Of a stretch of DNA of 64,000 nt, positions 52,719 through 60,180 are shown piece after piece (position 1 is the first letter of the stretch; the number at the start of each line of letters is the position of its first letter). Below the pieces are notes generated by a model, which worked only from the letters and a program-made list of their open reading frames with translations, had not been told where the DNA came from and did no database searches. Location: positions 180,196-244,195 of the forward strand of contig NZ_JBHLVH010000014.1 of assembly GCF_042433515.1 (NCBI RefSeq). Direction: 5' to 3'. Source of the stretch: Kytococcus schroeteri. Its GTDB lineage: Bacteria; Actinomycetota; Actinomycetes; Actinomycetales; Dermatophilaceae. The position numbers were made by a program, and so were the translations under genes.

Positions 52719-53659
52719 GGGTCGGGGGTGGCGGCGGCGTTCTCGCGGATGAGCGCCTGCAGGCGACGGGTGACCGGGCCCACCTCGAGGGTGCGGTCGA
52801 AGGAGACGCCGTACTGCTCGGACGGCGCCACGGGGGCGGCGAGGCCGGGGGCGGTGGGCAGGGGCGACTCGGTGATCTCCACGAGGCGCTCCACCGGCTG
52901 CACCGAGCGGATCGAGCTGGTGATGAAGACCTCCTCGGCGGTGGCGAGGTCGGCCATGGGCACCTGCTCCTCGCGCACCTCGATGCCGGCCTCCCGCGCC
53001 CACTCGATGACCAGGCCGCGGGTCACGCCGGCCAGCGGGCCGCGGTCCAGGCCGGGGGTGCGCAGCACGCCGTCGGTCACCACGAAGGTGTTGGAGCCGG
53101 TGCCCTCGCAGAGGTCGCCCTCGCTGGTGGCGAAGAGCGTCTCGGTGGCGCCCAGCTTCGAGCCCGCCAGCAGCATGACCGCGTTCTCGGCGTACGACGT
53201 GGTCTTGAGCCCGGTGACCGTGGAGTGCAGGTTGCGCCGCCACGGGCCCACGGCCACGGTGGTCGGGCCCTCCATGCCGGGGTCCGGCGCCAGCGCCACG
53301 ATGTAGGTGGGCTCGGTGTCGTAGCGGCCGGACCCGAGCGGCCCGCGCCCGCCGGTGACGGTGTAGCGCAGGCGCTCCAGCGGCAGGGCCTCGCCGTGGG
53401 CCTCGCGGGAGGCGGCCAGCACGGCATCGATGCCGGCGTCCAGACGGGCCCGGTCCAGCGGGGCCAGCCCGATGCCGGCGAGCGAGCGGTCCATGCGGTC
53501 GTGGTGGCGGGTGCGGGCGAAGACCTGACCGTGGCGCACCTCGGCGGTCTCGAAGACCCCGTCCCCGACGGTGATGCCGTGGTCGAGGGCCAGCACGGCG
53601 GCGCGGTCGGCGGGCACGAGGGCGCCGTCGACCCAGACGATGGGCTGCGTGTCATTCAT
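52715..53659 (-). CDS. Class IV PLP aminotransferase (4-amino-4-deoxychorismate lyase / branched-chain aminotransferase-like)
   Basis: 314 residues. Fold-type IV PLP enzyme. Seen: WVDGALVPADRAAVLALDHGITVGDGVFET (N-terminal strand), LRYTVTGGRG, the PLP lysine in TGLKTTSYAENA (about 155), LFATSEGDLCEGTGSNTFVV and EVFITSSIRSVQPV. The GLK-TTSYAENA pattern fits PabC/BCAT-like members; ADC lyase (folate) is the likelier role because branched-chain enzymes have a different motif, but this is not settled. The ATG at 53657-53659 is preferred over the GTG two codons upstream because TAGCAT lies 6 nt before it. Confidence 0.85.
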   Translation of the reverse strand: MNDTQPIVWVDGALVPADRAAVLALDHGITVGDGVFETAEVRHGQVFARTRHHDRMDRSLAGIGLAPLDRARLDAGIDAVLAASREAHGEALPLERLRYTVTGGRGPLGSGRYDTEPTYIVALAPDPGMEGPTTVAVGPWRRNLHSTVTGLKTTSYAENAVMLLAGSKLGATETLFATSEGDLCEGTGSNTFVVTDGVLRTPGLDRGPLAGVTRGLVIEWAREAGIEVREEQVPMADLATAEEVFITSSIRSVQPVERLVEITESPLPTAPGLAAPVAPSEQYGVSFDRTLEVGPVTRRLQALIRENAAATPDP

Positions 53660-53665
53660 GGCCAC

Positions 53666-53671
53666 ATGCTA
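53666..53671 (-). promoter_or_regulatory. -10 element of the class IV aminotransferase gene
   Basis: TAGCAT on the minus strand, 6 nt before the ATG at 53659. Confidence 0.5.
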
Positions 53672-53707
53672 GGTGGGCGCCGTCACACCGGGCGCGGGGC
53701 GGCGCCC

Positions 53708-53713
53708 TACCCT
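53708..53713 (+). promoter_or_regulatory. -10 element of the thioesterase gene
   Basis: TACCCT, then 7 nt to the ATG at 53721. Confidence 0.5.
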
Positions 53714-53720
53714 GACCGGC

Positions 53721-54551
53721 ATGAATGCTCTGCCGGACCCCGACGAGGTCGTCGCCGCCCTGCCCACCGACAGCCCCGCCTACTTCCAGCCCCTCGGTGG
53801 TGGTCGCTACCAGCCGACGATCCACGTGCAGGGTGCGTGGCGACCGTGGGAGCACCACCTGGCCCCCGTGGTCGGGCTGCTCACCCACGAGCTGCACGAG
53901 CACGAGAAGCGCGAGGACATGCAGCTCTCCCGCATCACGCTGGAGGCCTACGGGGTCATGCCGGCGATGCCCTCGACCATCGAGGTGCGCACGGTGCGGC
54001 CGGGGCGCACCATCGAGCTGCTCGAGGCGACCATGACCATCGCCGACCGCGTGGTGGTGCGGGCCCACGCCTGGCGCATCGCCGTCGTGGACACCGCCGC
54101 CGTGGCCGGGCAGGAGGTCGAGCAGCTCCCGGCGCCGGACACGCTGCCCGACTGGGAGGGCATGAACGTGTGGAGCGGCGGGTTCATCGACTCGCTCACC
54201 TTCAAGGAGGTGCCGGGCCACGGCCCCGGGCGCGGGCGCGCGTGGCTGCACACCGACCACCCCCTGGTGGAGGGCGTGGAGGTCTCCCCCGTGGCCGCGG
54301 CCATGGCGCTCTCGGACACGGCCAACGGCATCGGCCCGCGACAGAGCCCGGCGGAGTGGATGTTCCCGAACGTGGAGATCTCCATCCACGTGTGGCGCCA
54401 GCCCCAGCGCGGCTGGGTGGGGCTCGACGGGCAGGTGATGTGGGGGCCGACCGGCGCCGGCCTGACCTCCACCTGGATGCACGACGAGCAGGGGGCCTTC
54501 GCCCGCATCGAGCAGTCGCTGACCGTGCGCCCGATGCCGGAGAACCTCTGA
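53721..54551 (+). CDS. Acyl-CoA thioesterase-like protein (double hot-dog, TesB-type)
   Basis: 276 residues. The pattern fits two hot-dog folds: an N-terminal one with VQGAWRPWEHHLAPVVGLLTHELHEH and RITLEAYGVMPAMPSTIEVRTVRPGRTIELLEAT, a central segment (WRIAVVD), and a C-terminal one with DTANGIGPRQSPAEWMFPNVEISIHVWRQPQ and GAGLTSTWMHDEQGAFA. This matches thioesterase-family proteins of actinobacteria; acyl substrate unknown. Divergent from the aminotransferase gene, start set by the -10 hexamer. Confidence 0.8.
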   Translation: MNALPDPDEVVAALPTDSPAYFQPLGGGRYQPTIHVQGAWRPWEHHLAPVVGLLTHELHEHEKREDMQLSRITLEAYGVMPAMPSTIEVRTVRPGRTIELLEATMTIADRVVVRAHAWRIAVVDTAAVAGQEVEQLPAPDTLPDWEGMNVWSGGFIDSLTFKEVPGHGPGRGRAWLHTDHPLVEGVEVSPVAAAMALSDTANGIGPRQSPAEWMFPNVEISIHVWRQPQRGWVGLDGQVMWGPTGAGLTSTWMHDEQGAFARIEQSLTVRPMPENL

Positions 54552-54561
54552 GGCACGCGCT

Positions 54562-54607
54562 GTCCGGGTGGGGATTCCGCACCGTGGTGCGGAATCCCCA
54601 CCCGGAC
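54562..54607 (+). terminator. Long hairpin terminator downstream of the thioesterase gene
   Basis: Perfect 21-bp inverted repeat (54562-54582 and 54587-54607), 4-nt loop, 10 bp after the stop; the longest perfect stem in the window. Confidence 0.8.
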
Positions 54608-54617
54608 ACGCCCCGAC

Positions 54618-54646
54618 TTGGCACTCGGGCCGAAGTTGGTTATTGT
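54618..54646 (+). promoter_or_regulatory. Promoter of the tRNA cluster
   Basis: TTGGCA (54618-54623), exactly 17 bp, TATTGT (54641-54646). The first tRNA begins 55 nt further on. Confidence 0.7.
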
Positions 54647-54697
54647 TTCCCAGCGCCGCAGGGCCCCCGGACGTCACAGACGCCGAGGACACAGCGC

Positions 54698-54774
54698 GCA
54701 GGCGGACATAGCTCAGTTGGTAGAGCGCAACCTTGCCAAGGTTGAGGTCGCCGGTTCGAGCCCGGTTGTCCGCT
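54698..54774 (+). repeat. 77-bp direct repeat containing tRNA-Gly, copy 1
   Basis: Identical to 55026-55102: the 73-nt tRNA-Gly gene plus 4 bp 5' flank (GCAG). Identity stops right after the discriminator base. Confidence 0.9.
54702..54774 (+). tRNA. tRNA-Gly (anticodon GCC), copy 1
   Basis: Acceptor GCGGACA/TGTCCGC, anticodon arm CAACC-TTGCCAA-GGTTG, T arm CCGGTTCGAGCCCGG. No CCA follows. Confidence 0.95.
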
Positions 54775-54811
54775 CTGAGGTCTCCGACCTCCCTGAGGTC
54801 TCGCACCTCAC

Positions 54812-54882
54812 GGTGGAGTGGCCGAGAGGCGAGGCAGCGGCCTGCAAAGCCGTATACACGGGTTCGAATCCCGTCTCCACCT
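54812..54882 (+). tRNA. tRNA-Cys (anticodon GCA)
   Basis: Acceptor GGTGGAG/CTCCACC, anticodon loop CTGCAAA, T arm ACGGGTTCGAATCCCGT. CCA not encoded. 37 bp after tRNA-Gly copy 1. Confidence 0.95.
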
Positions 54883-54930
54883 CGAGGCGACGGGAAATCC
54901 GTTGCCACCTTGTCGGTCACTGATCGACTC

Positions 54931-55005
54931 GGGCGATTGGCGCAGTGGTAGCGCGCTTCCTTGACACGGAAGAGGTCACTGGTTCAAACCCAGTATCGCC
55001 CACCA
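54931..55005 (+). tRNA. tRNA-Val (anticodon GAC)
   Basis: Acceptor GGGCGAT/ATCGCCC, anticodon arm CTTCC-TTGACAC-GGAAG, CCA encoded (55003-55005). Confidence 0.95.
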
Positions 55006-55025
55006 GCACGAGCCGCACGGCTGGT

Positions 55026-55102
55026 GCAGGCGGACATAGCTCAGTTGGTAGAGCGCAACCTTGCCAAGGTTGAGGTCGCCGGTTCGAGCCCGGTTGTCCG
55101 CT
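55026..55102 (+). repeat. 77-bp direct repeat containing tRNA-Gly, copy 2
   Basis: Identical to 54698-54774, 328 bp downstream. Confidence 0.9.
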
Positions 55103-55105
55103 CCA
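55030..55105 (+). tRNA. tRNA-Gly (anticodon GCC), copy 2
   Basis: Same 73-nt sequence as copy 1, but followed by an encoded CCA (55103-55105). Last tRNA of the cluster, just before the terminator. Confidence 0.95.
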
Positions 55106-55109
55106 TCGA

Positions 55110-55143
55110 GAAGGGCCCGCACCCACCAGGGTGCGGGCCCTTC
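55110..55143 (+). terminator. Terminator of the tRNA cluster
   Basis: Perfect 15-bp stem (55110-55124 and 55129-55143), loop ACCA. The 137 bp from here to the fur-type gene hold nothing that I can identify. Confidence 0.8.
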
Positions 55144-55280
55144 CGCATGTCCACGTTCCGGGAGCGTGCGGTGCAGGTGGGAGCCGGTTCCGGGTCGGCC
55201 CGGCATCGCAGTGGAGCCGAGCGCCCGCACGCCGGGAAGCCCGCTCCACCTCGCGGGGGTCAGCACCCCTCCCCTCCCCC

Positions 55281-55721
55281 TCAGCTGCCGGCGGCGCAGC
55301 GACGGCAGCGTCCGGACAGGGCCAGGTGCGAGGGGTCCAGTAGGAAGCCCTCCCGGCCGAGCTGCTCCTCTGCCCCGCCCAGGAGGGACCGCGGCGCCGT
55401 GACGAGGCGCTGGCACTCCACGCAGAACAGGTGGACGTGGTCCTCGGCGTCGGGGGCGCTCAGGTGGTAGCGCGTGGGCGTGTGCCCGGTGTGCACGTGA
55501 CAGACGACGCCGACCTCCACGCCGACCTGCAGGGTGCGGTAGAGCGTGGCGCGCGTGGCCCCGGCGGCCGGGTCGAGACGTTCGAGCATCTCGTCGGCCG
55601 TGGGGAGGTCCGCCACCGCCGCGAGGAGGGCGAGCACCTCACGGCGAGGCTTGGTGACGCGCACGCCCTGCGCGCGCAGGGCGTCCTCGGCGTGCTGCAG
55701 CACTACGGGATCGGGGGTCAT
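55281..55721 (-). CDS. Fur family transcriptional regulator
   Basis: 146 residues. N-terminal winged helix (RVTKPRREVLALLAAVADLPTADEMLERL, then RATLYRTLQVGVEVGVVCHV) and a C-terminal metal/dimerisation domain with HLFCVECQ (C-x-x-C) and CRRC near the end, a structural zinc site. The sensing metal (iron, manganese, nickel or zinc) or peroxide cannot be told. Divergent from sodA with a palindrome between them. The ATG at 55719-55721 has CAGACT 6 nt upstream. Confidence 0.88.
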   Translation of the reverse strand: MTPDPVVLQHAEDALRAQGVRVTKPRREVLALLAAVADLPTADEMLERLDPAAGATRATLYRTLQVGVEVGVVCHVHTGHTPTRYHLSAPDAEDHVHLFCVECQRLVTAPRSLLGGAEEQLGREGFLLDPSHLALSGRCRRCAAGS

Positions 55722-55727
55722 GGCACC

Positions 55728-55733
55728 AGTCTG
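55728..55733 (-). promoter_or_regulatory. Possible -10 element of the fur-family gene
   Basis: CAGACT on the minus strand, 6 nt before the ATG. Confidence 0.4.
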
Positions 55734-55780
55734 CGCCACCCCCCTGCCCGTCCCGCGGGCGACGTGGCACACTCTCTTCC

Positions 55781-55795
55781 TGAGACACTGTCTCA
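55781..55795. promoter_or_regulatory. Candidate Fur-family operator in front of sodA
   Basis: Perfect 7-1-7 palindrome TGAGACA-C-TGTCTCA, 29 bp before the sodA ATG. Known Fur-family boxes have this 7-1-7 layout, and the regulator gene is adjacent and divergent. It probably overlaps the sodA promoter or start of transcription. Confidence 0.6.
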
Positions 55796-55824
55796 CCTGA
55801 CGAACCACCGACGAGGAGGCTGCG

Positions 55825-56445
55825 ATGGACCAGTACACCCTGCCCGACATGCCGTACGACTACGGCGAACTGGCCCCGCACATCAACGCCGAGATCATGG
55901 AGCTGCACCACTCCAAGCACCACAAGGCGTACGTGGACGGCGCCAACACGGCCATGGACAAGCTGTCCGAGTCCCGCGTGCAGCGCGACTTCTCCACGGT
56001 GAACATGCTGGAGAAGAACCTCGCCTTCAACCTGGGTGGCCACCTCAACCACACGGTGTTCTGGAACAACATGTCCCCCGATGGCGGCGGCGAACCCGAG
56101 GGCGCCCTGAAGACCGCCCTGGACACCCACTTTGGTGGCTTCGACGCCTTCCGCGAGCAGTTCACCGCCAGCGCCCTGGGCATCCAGGGATCGGGCTGGT
56201 CGATCCTCGCCTGGGACACCCTCGGCCAGCGCCCCTACATCTGCCAGCTGTATGACCACCAGGGCAACCTGCCGGCCGGCCAGGTGCCGCTGCTCATGAT
56301 CGACATGTGGGAGCACGCGTTCTACCTGCAGTACCGCAACGTCAAGCCCGACTACGTCAAGGCGTGGTGGGAGGTCGTGAACTGGCAGGACGTCGCGGCG
56401 CGGTTCGAGGGGGCCAGCCGCACCCAGGGGCTCATCACGCCCTGA
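55825..56445 (+). CDS. sodA: Superoxide dismutase, Fe/Mn type
   Basis: 206 residues. Dismutates superoxide. Metal ligands: His in ELHHSKHHKAYV (about 27-28), His in GGHLNHTVFW (about 77), Asp and His in IDMWEHAFYLQY (about 163-167). No signal peptide, so cytosolic. Gly in GGHLNHTVFW and GIQGSGWSIL fit Mn- or cambialistic enzymes; metal not decided. The ATG has a strong GAGGAGG Shine-Dalgarno site. Probably regulated by the divergent Fur-type protein. Confidence 0.96.
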   Translation: MDQYTLPDMPYDYGELAPHINAEIMELHHSKHHKAYVDGANTAMDKLSESRVQRDFSTVNMLEKNLAFNLGGHLNHTVFWNNMSPDGGGEPEGALKTALDTHFGGFDAFREQFTASALGIQGSGWSILAWDTLGQRPYICQLYDHQGNLPAGQVPLLMIDMWEHAFYLQYRNVKPDYVKAWWEVVNWQDVAARFEGASRTQGLITP

Positions 56446-56454
56446 CACAGACCA

Positions 56455-56534
56455 CCGACGGCGTCGTCACTGTAGCGGGAGAGGCGCCGTCGGCCCGGGA
56501 ACGGGAGGAGATCGCACGACGGTCTCCTCCCGTT
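56455..56534. terminator. Double hairpin between sodA and selO
   Basis: Stem A: 9 bp (56455-56463 with 56485-56493). Stem B: perfect 12 bp AACGGGAGGAGA/TCTCCTCCCGTT (56500-56511 and 56523-56534). Stem B ends 16 bp from the selO stop, so it can serve both convergent genes. Confidence 0.6.
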
Positions 56535-56550
56535 CTGTGTGCCCGGGGCG

Positions 56551-57942
56551 TCAGGTGCCGCAGAAGGTGACGTGCGGGGGCGCGCCGGGCGGGGCGGGCC
56601 GCTCCAGGTCCTCCAGGCCCGGGCGGCGTGCGAAGGGCTCCCGCAACGCGGCGGTGAGCCGCTCCACGGGCGCGAGGTCGCCGTCGGCGGCCGCGGCCAG
56701 GGCCTCCTCCACCACGTGGTTGCGGGGCACGTACACGGGGTTGGCCGCACGGAGGCGGGCGGCACGGTCGGTCTCCCCCGCGGCCTCGGCCTCGTCGGCC
56801 AGGGACGCGAACGCTCCCGTGTGGTCCGCCCGCTCGGCGGTCAGGCGGTCCAGGAACTCCCCCACCGCCTGGGCGTCCGGCTCCGGCAGGCCGAGCTTGG
56901 CGGAGAACACCGCGGTGTGGGCGCGGCGGTAGGTGTCCGCGAAGCCCACCACGACCTCGGTGGCCCGCTCCACGGCACGGTCGGGATCGGCGTCCACCAG
57001 CGGCAGCAGCGCCTCGGCCAGGCGGGCCAGGTTCCACTGCGCCACGGCCGGCTGGTTGGCGTAGGCGTAGCGCCCCTGGTGGTCGATGCTGCTGAACACC
57101 GCCTGCGGGTCGTGGGCCTCGAGCATCGCGACGGGGCCGTAGTCGATCGTCTCGCCCGAGAGGGTCATGTTGTCGGTGTTCATCACCCCGTGGACGAGGC
57201 CCACGCCCATCCAGTGGGCCACGAGGTCGGCCTGGGCGTCGGCCACGGCCCGCAGCAGCGTGAGGCCGTCCGGCTCCCCCGCCGCCCGGGCCGCGTCCCG
57301 CGCAGCCGGGTGGTGGCGGTCCAGCGCGTGGGAGACGAGGCGCTCGAGCACGTCACGGTCGTGGGAGGCCGCCGCGTGCTGCACCGTGCCCACCCGCAGG
57401 TGGCTGGCCGCCACGCGCACCAGGATCGCCCCGGGGAGCAGGGTCTCGCGCTGCACCCGCTCGCCCGTACCCACCACCGCCAGGGAGCGCGTGGTCGGGA
57501 TTCCCACCGCGTGCGCGAAGGTGGAGAACAGGTGCTCGCGAAGCATCGGGCCCACGGCCGCCCTCCCGTCTCCCCCGCGGGCGAAGGGGGTGCGCCCCGA
57601 GCCCTTGAGGTGGAGGTCCCAGCGGCGCCCGGCCGGGTCCACCAGCTCACCGAGCAGCAGGGCCCGCCCGTCGCCCAGCAGCGGCGAGAACCCGCCGAAC
57701 TGGTGGCCGGCGTAGGCCTGGGCGACGGTGGGCGGCGCCTCGGGCAGCGCCGAGACGTCCCCGCAGAGAAAACGCAACCCCTCGGGTGAGCGGAGCCACC
57801 CGGCATCGAGGCCGAGGGAGGCTGCCAGCTGCTCGTCGAGGGCGAGCAGGGCCGGTTCGGGGACGGGCGCGGCCGCCCACGGGAGCGAGAGCTCCGGGAC
57901 GGCCGCGGCGTACCCCTGCTCCAGGCGGGGGCGGGTGGTCAT
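56551..57942 (-). CDS. selO: Protein adenylyltransferase SelO (YdiU/UPF0061 family)
   Basis: 463 residues. Pseudokinase-fold enzyme that AMPylates proteins (known for the family). Seen: AYAGHQFGGFSPLLGDGRALLLGEL, the LHLKGSGRTPFARGGDGRA region with the nucleotide-binding lysine, LREHLFSTFAHAVGIPTTRSLAVVGTG, GVGLVHGVMNTDNMTLSGETIDYGP with the Asn/Asp metal ligands, and NPVYVPRNH. It ends in FCGT: the antepenultimate Cys is at the position of selenocysteine in human SELENOO. Cytosolic. Follows the AKR gene after 2 bp. Part of a ppk2-AKR-selO operon. Confidence 0.93.
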   Translation of the reverse strand: MTTRPRLEQGYAAAVPELSLPWAAAPVPEPALLALDEQLAASLGLDAGWLRSPEGLRFLCGDVSALPEAPPTVAQAYAGHQFGGFSPLLGDGRALLLGELVDPAGRRWDLHLKGSGRTPFARGGDGRAAVGPMLREHLFSTFAHAVGIPTTRSLAVVGTGERVQRETLLPGAILVRVAASHLRVGTVQHAAASHDRDVLERLVSHALDRHHPAARDAARAAGEPDGLTLLRAVADAQADLVAHWMGVGLVHGVMNTDNMTLSGETIDYGPVAMLEAHDPQAVFSSIDHQGRYAYANQPAVAQWNLARLAEALLPLVDADPDRAVERATEVVVGFADTYRRAHTAVFSAKLGLPEPDAQAVGEFLDRLTAERADHTGAFASLADEAEAAGETDRAARLRAANPVYVPRNHVVEEALAAAADGDLAPVERLTAALREPFARRPGLEDLERPAPPGAPPHVTFCGT

Positions 57943-57944
57943 GC

Positions 57945-58793
57945 TCAGTCCAGCATCGTGAAGTCGGCGGTGGCCGGGTCCGGGAACATGCGCTCGGGCG
58001 TGTCCTGGGCGGTGAGGTCGGTCATCTCCTCCTCGGAGAGCTCGAAGCCGAACAGGTCGATGTTGCTCGCGATGCGCTCCGGGGTGACCGACTTGGGGAT
58101 CACCACGCGGCCGGACTGCAGGTGCCAGCGCAGCACCACCTGGGCCGGCGTGACGCCCTTGGCCTCGGCGATGCGGGTGACGGCCGGCAGCTCGAGGTCG
58201 GCACCCTGACCGATGGGGGCGTAGGCCTCGACGGCCAGTCCCTTCTCGAGGCTGGCCTGCTGGGTCTCGGGCTGCTGGAAGCTGGGGTGCAACTCCACCT
58301 GGTTGACCGCCGGCACCACCTCGGCCACCTCGAGCACCGAGTGCAGGTGCTCGGGCAGGAAGTTGGACACGCCGATGGCGCGGGCGCCGCCCTCGCGGTA
58401 GATGCCCTCGAGCTCGGTCCACGCCTCGCGGTAGGTGCCCAGCCCCGGGGCCGGCCAGTGCACCAGGTAGAGGTCCACGTGGCCCAGGCCCAGCTTGCGC
58501 AGGGACTCCTCGAACGCCGGGTGCACGAGATCCTTGCGCTGCTCGCCGTTGCGGAGCTTGGTGGTCACGAAGAGCTCGTCGCGGGCGATGCCGGAGGCCG
58601 CGATGGCCGCGCCCACGCCCTCCTCGTTGCCGTACACCGCGGCGGTGTCGATGTGGCGGTACCCGGCCTCCAGAGCGGCCTCGACGGCGCGCTGGGCACC
58701 CTTGGGGTCGACCTTGAAGGTGCCGAACCCGACCTGCGGGATCTCGACGCCGTTGTTGAGTGTCAGGGTGGGGACGTCAGTGGGGTTCACCAT
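57945..58793 (-). CDS. Aldo/keto reductase (AKR5-like, 2,5-diketogluconate reductase type)
   Basis: 282 residues. Seen: PQVGFGTFKVD, the tetrad in IDTAAVYGNE (Asp, Tyr), VTTKLRNG (Lys) and VHWPAPG (His), AIGVSNFLPEHLHSVLE, NQVELHPSFQQ and VVIPKSVTPERIASNIDLF. NADPH-dependent reductase with broad substrates in the family. It lies 5 bp downstream of ppk2 and 2 bp upstream of selO. Confidence 0.9.
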   Translation of the reverse strand: MVNPTDVPTLTLNNGVEIPQVGFGTFKVDPKGAQRAVEAALEAGYRHIDTAAVYGNEEGVGAAIAASGIARDELFVTTKLRNGEQRKDLVHPAFEESLRKLGLGHVDLYLVHWPAPGLGTYREAWTELEGIYREGGARAIGVSNFLPEHLHSVLEVAEVVPAVNQVELHPSFQQPETQQASLEKGLAVEAYAPIGQGADLELPAVTRIAEAKGVTPAQVVLRWHLQSGRVVIPKSVTPERIASNIDLFGFELSEEEMTDLTAQDTPERMFPDPATADFTMLD

Positions 58794-58798
58794 CGGGG

Positions 58799-60097
58799 TC
58801 AGGATCCCTTCTTCGTCGACCTCGTGGACTTCTTGGTGCTCTTGGCCTTCTTCGGCTTCTCGGCCTTCGCGGCCTTCTTGTCGCCGGACTTCTTGGCCTT
58901 CTTGGCCGGCTTCTCGGCTGGCTTGTCGCCGGCCTTCGCGGCCTTCTTGGCCTTCTTCGGCTTCTCGGCCTTCGCGGCCTTCTTGTCACCGGACTTCTTG
59001 GCCTTCTTGGGCTCGTCCTCCTTCTTCGCCGGGGCCGGACGGGCCATGGCCACCTCGGTCACTCCCGGGGCGTCCGCGCTGCCGAAGGGCAGCGTCTCGG
59101 ACTGGGCGCCCCGGTCCGTGCCGGGAGCGGGTGCCTCCGACACCTCGGCGGCGTCCTGCTCAGCCCCCTCCTCGGGGGCCAGCCCCCGCTGGGAGCGCAG
59201 GCGGGCCGTGCTGGCCTCGACGTCGAAGTCCGCCTCCGGCCACTGGAGGTCCAGGCCACGCAGGTGCTCCAGCACCAGCTGCTGCACCGCCAGGCGGGCG
59301 TACCACTTGCGGTCGGCCGGCACCACGTACCAGGGCGCACCCTTGGTGGAGGTGCGCGTCAGCATCACCTGGTAGGCCTTCTGGTAGTCCGCCCAGTGAT
59401 CCCGCTCGTCGAGGTCTCCGGGGTTGAACTTCCAGTGCTTGTCCGGGCGCTCGAGGCGGTCGAGCAGTCGCTCGGCCTGCTCCTCGGGCGAGACGTGCAG
59501 CATCACCTTCACCATGGTCACGCCCCGGGCGGCCAGCTGGCGCTCGAAGGCGTTGATGAGGGCGTAGCGCTTCTGCCACTCGGCCGGCGGCACGAGGTCG
59601 TGCACGCGGACCACGAGGACGTCCTCGTAGTGGGAGCGGTCGAACACACCGATCTCACCGGGCGCGGGGACCTGCTGGCGGATGCGCCACAGGAAGTCGT
59701 GCCGCAGCTCCTCGGCCGTGGGCTTCTTGAAGGACGCGATGCGGGTGCCCTGCGGGTCCATGGCCCCGATGACGTGGCGCATCACCCCGCCCTTGCCGGA
59801 GGTGTCCATGCCCTGCACCACCACGAGCAGGCGACGCTTGTCACCGCGGGTCCCGTTGGCCCACAGACGCTCCTGGAGCTCGTCCACCTCGGCGTCGGCG
59901 GCCATCATCGCCAGCTTGCCCTGCACCTTGTCGCCCTCGAAGGCCGGCGTCGAGCGGGGGTCCAGCTCGGACAGGCGGAAACCACGCTCCGCGCGCAGGG
60001 CGTCGCTGAACGGCGTGGCGCCGTCCTGGATCTGCCCGGCAGCCTTCGCCAGCTGCTTGTCGGAGGGTCCGGGGACCTCGTTCTTCTTCTTGGCCAT
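58799..60097 (-). CDS. Polyphosphate kinase 2 family protein with lysine-rich H1-like tail
   Basis: 432 residues. PPK2 domain about 60-290 transfers phosphate between polyphosphate and nucleotides: Walker A GMDTSGKGG (96-104), KKPTAEELRHDFLWR, DRSHYEDVL (153-161), PEEQAERLLDRLERPDKHWKFNPGDL and YVVPADRKWYARL. Then an acidic linker (about 307-350) and a tail (356-432) in which 32 of 77 residues are Lys, made of AKKS/GDKKAAKAEKPKK repeats. The tail resembles histone-H1-like bacterial proteins and should bind polyanions (inference). First gene of the ppk2-AKR-selO operon; CAGAGT 7 nt before the ATG suggests leaderless expression. Confidence 0.9.
   Translation of the reverse strand: MAKKKNEVPGPSDKQLAKAAGQIQDGATPFSDALRAERGFRLSELDPRSTPAFEGDKVQGKLAMMAADAEVDELQERLWANGTRGDKRRLLVVVQGMDTSGKGGVMRHVIGAMDPQGTRIASFKKPTAEELRHDFLWRIRQQVPAPGEIGVFDRSHYEDVLVVRVHDLVPPAEWQKRYALINAFERQLAARGVTMVKVMLHVSPEEQAERLLDRLERPDKHWKFNPGDLDERDHWADYQKAYQVMLTRTSTKGAPWYVVPADRKWYARLAVQQLVLEHLRGLDLQWPEADFDVEASTARLRSQRGLAPEEGAEQDAAEVSEAPAPGTDRGAQSETLPFGSADAPGVTEVAMARPAPAKKEDEPKKAKKSGDKKAAKAEKPKKAKKAAKAGDKPAEKPAKKAKKSGDKKAAKAEKPKKAKSTKKSTRSTKKGS
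58841..58905 (-). repeat. 65-bp direct repeat in the ppk2 tail, copy 1
   Basis: Matches 58946-59010 at 64 of 65 positions, offset 105 bp (35 codons). Encodes the Lys/Ala-rich segment with KSGDKKAAKAEKPKK. Confidence 0.9.
58946..59010 (-). repeat. 65-bp direct repeat in the ppk2 tail, copy 2
   Basis: Second copy; the one difference is silent (both codons encode the same Gly) in GDKK. Confidence 0.9.
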
Positions 60098-60104
60098 GGG
60101 GCCA

Positions 60105-60110
60105 ACTCTG
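60105..60110 (-). promoter_or_regulatory. Possible -10 element of ppk2
   Basis: CAGAGT on the minus strand, 7 nt before the ATG at 60097. Confidence 0.4.
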
Positions 60111-60180
60111 CCATCCGGCGCCCCGGGAGGCGGGCGTAGGGCGCCGCTGCCGGGGCGCCGGGGCCGGCACCGGCGCCGGG

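Noticed and set aside
57183..57806. Frame antisense or alternative to selO
   Set aside because: Shadow frame of selO with Pro/Ser/Arg-rich composition.
58777..58989. Frame of Arg/Pro repeats opposite the ppk2 tail
   Set aside because: It is a different reading of the same 65-bp lysine-coding repeat, with no start context.
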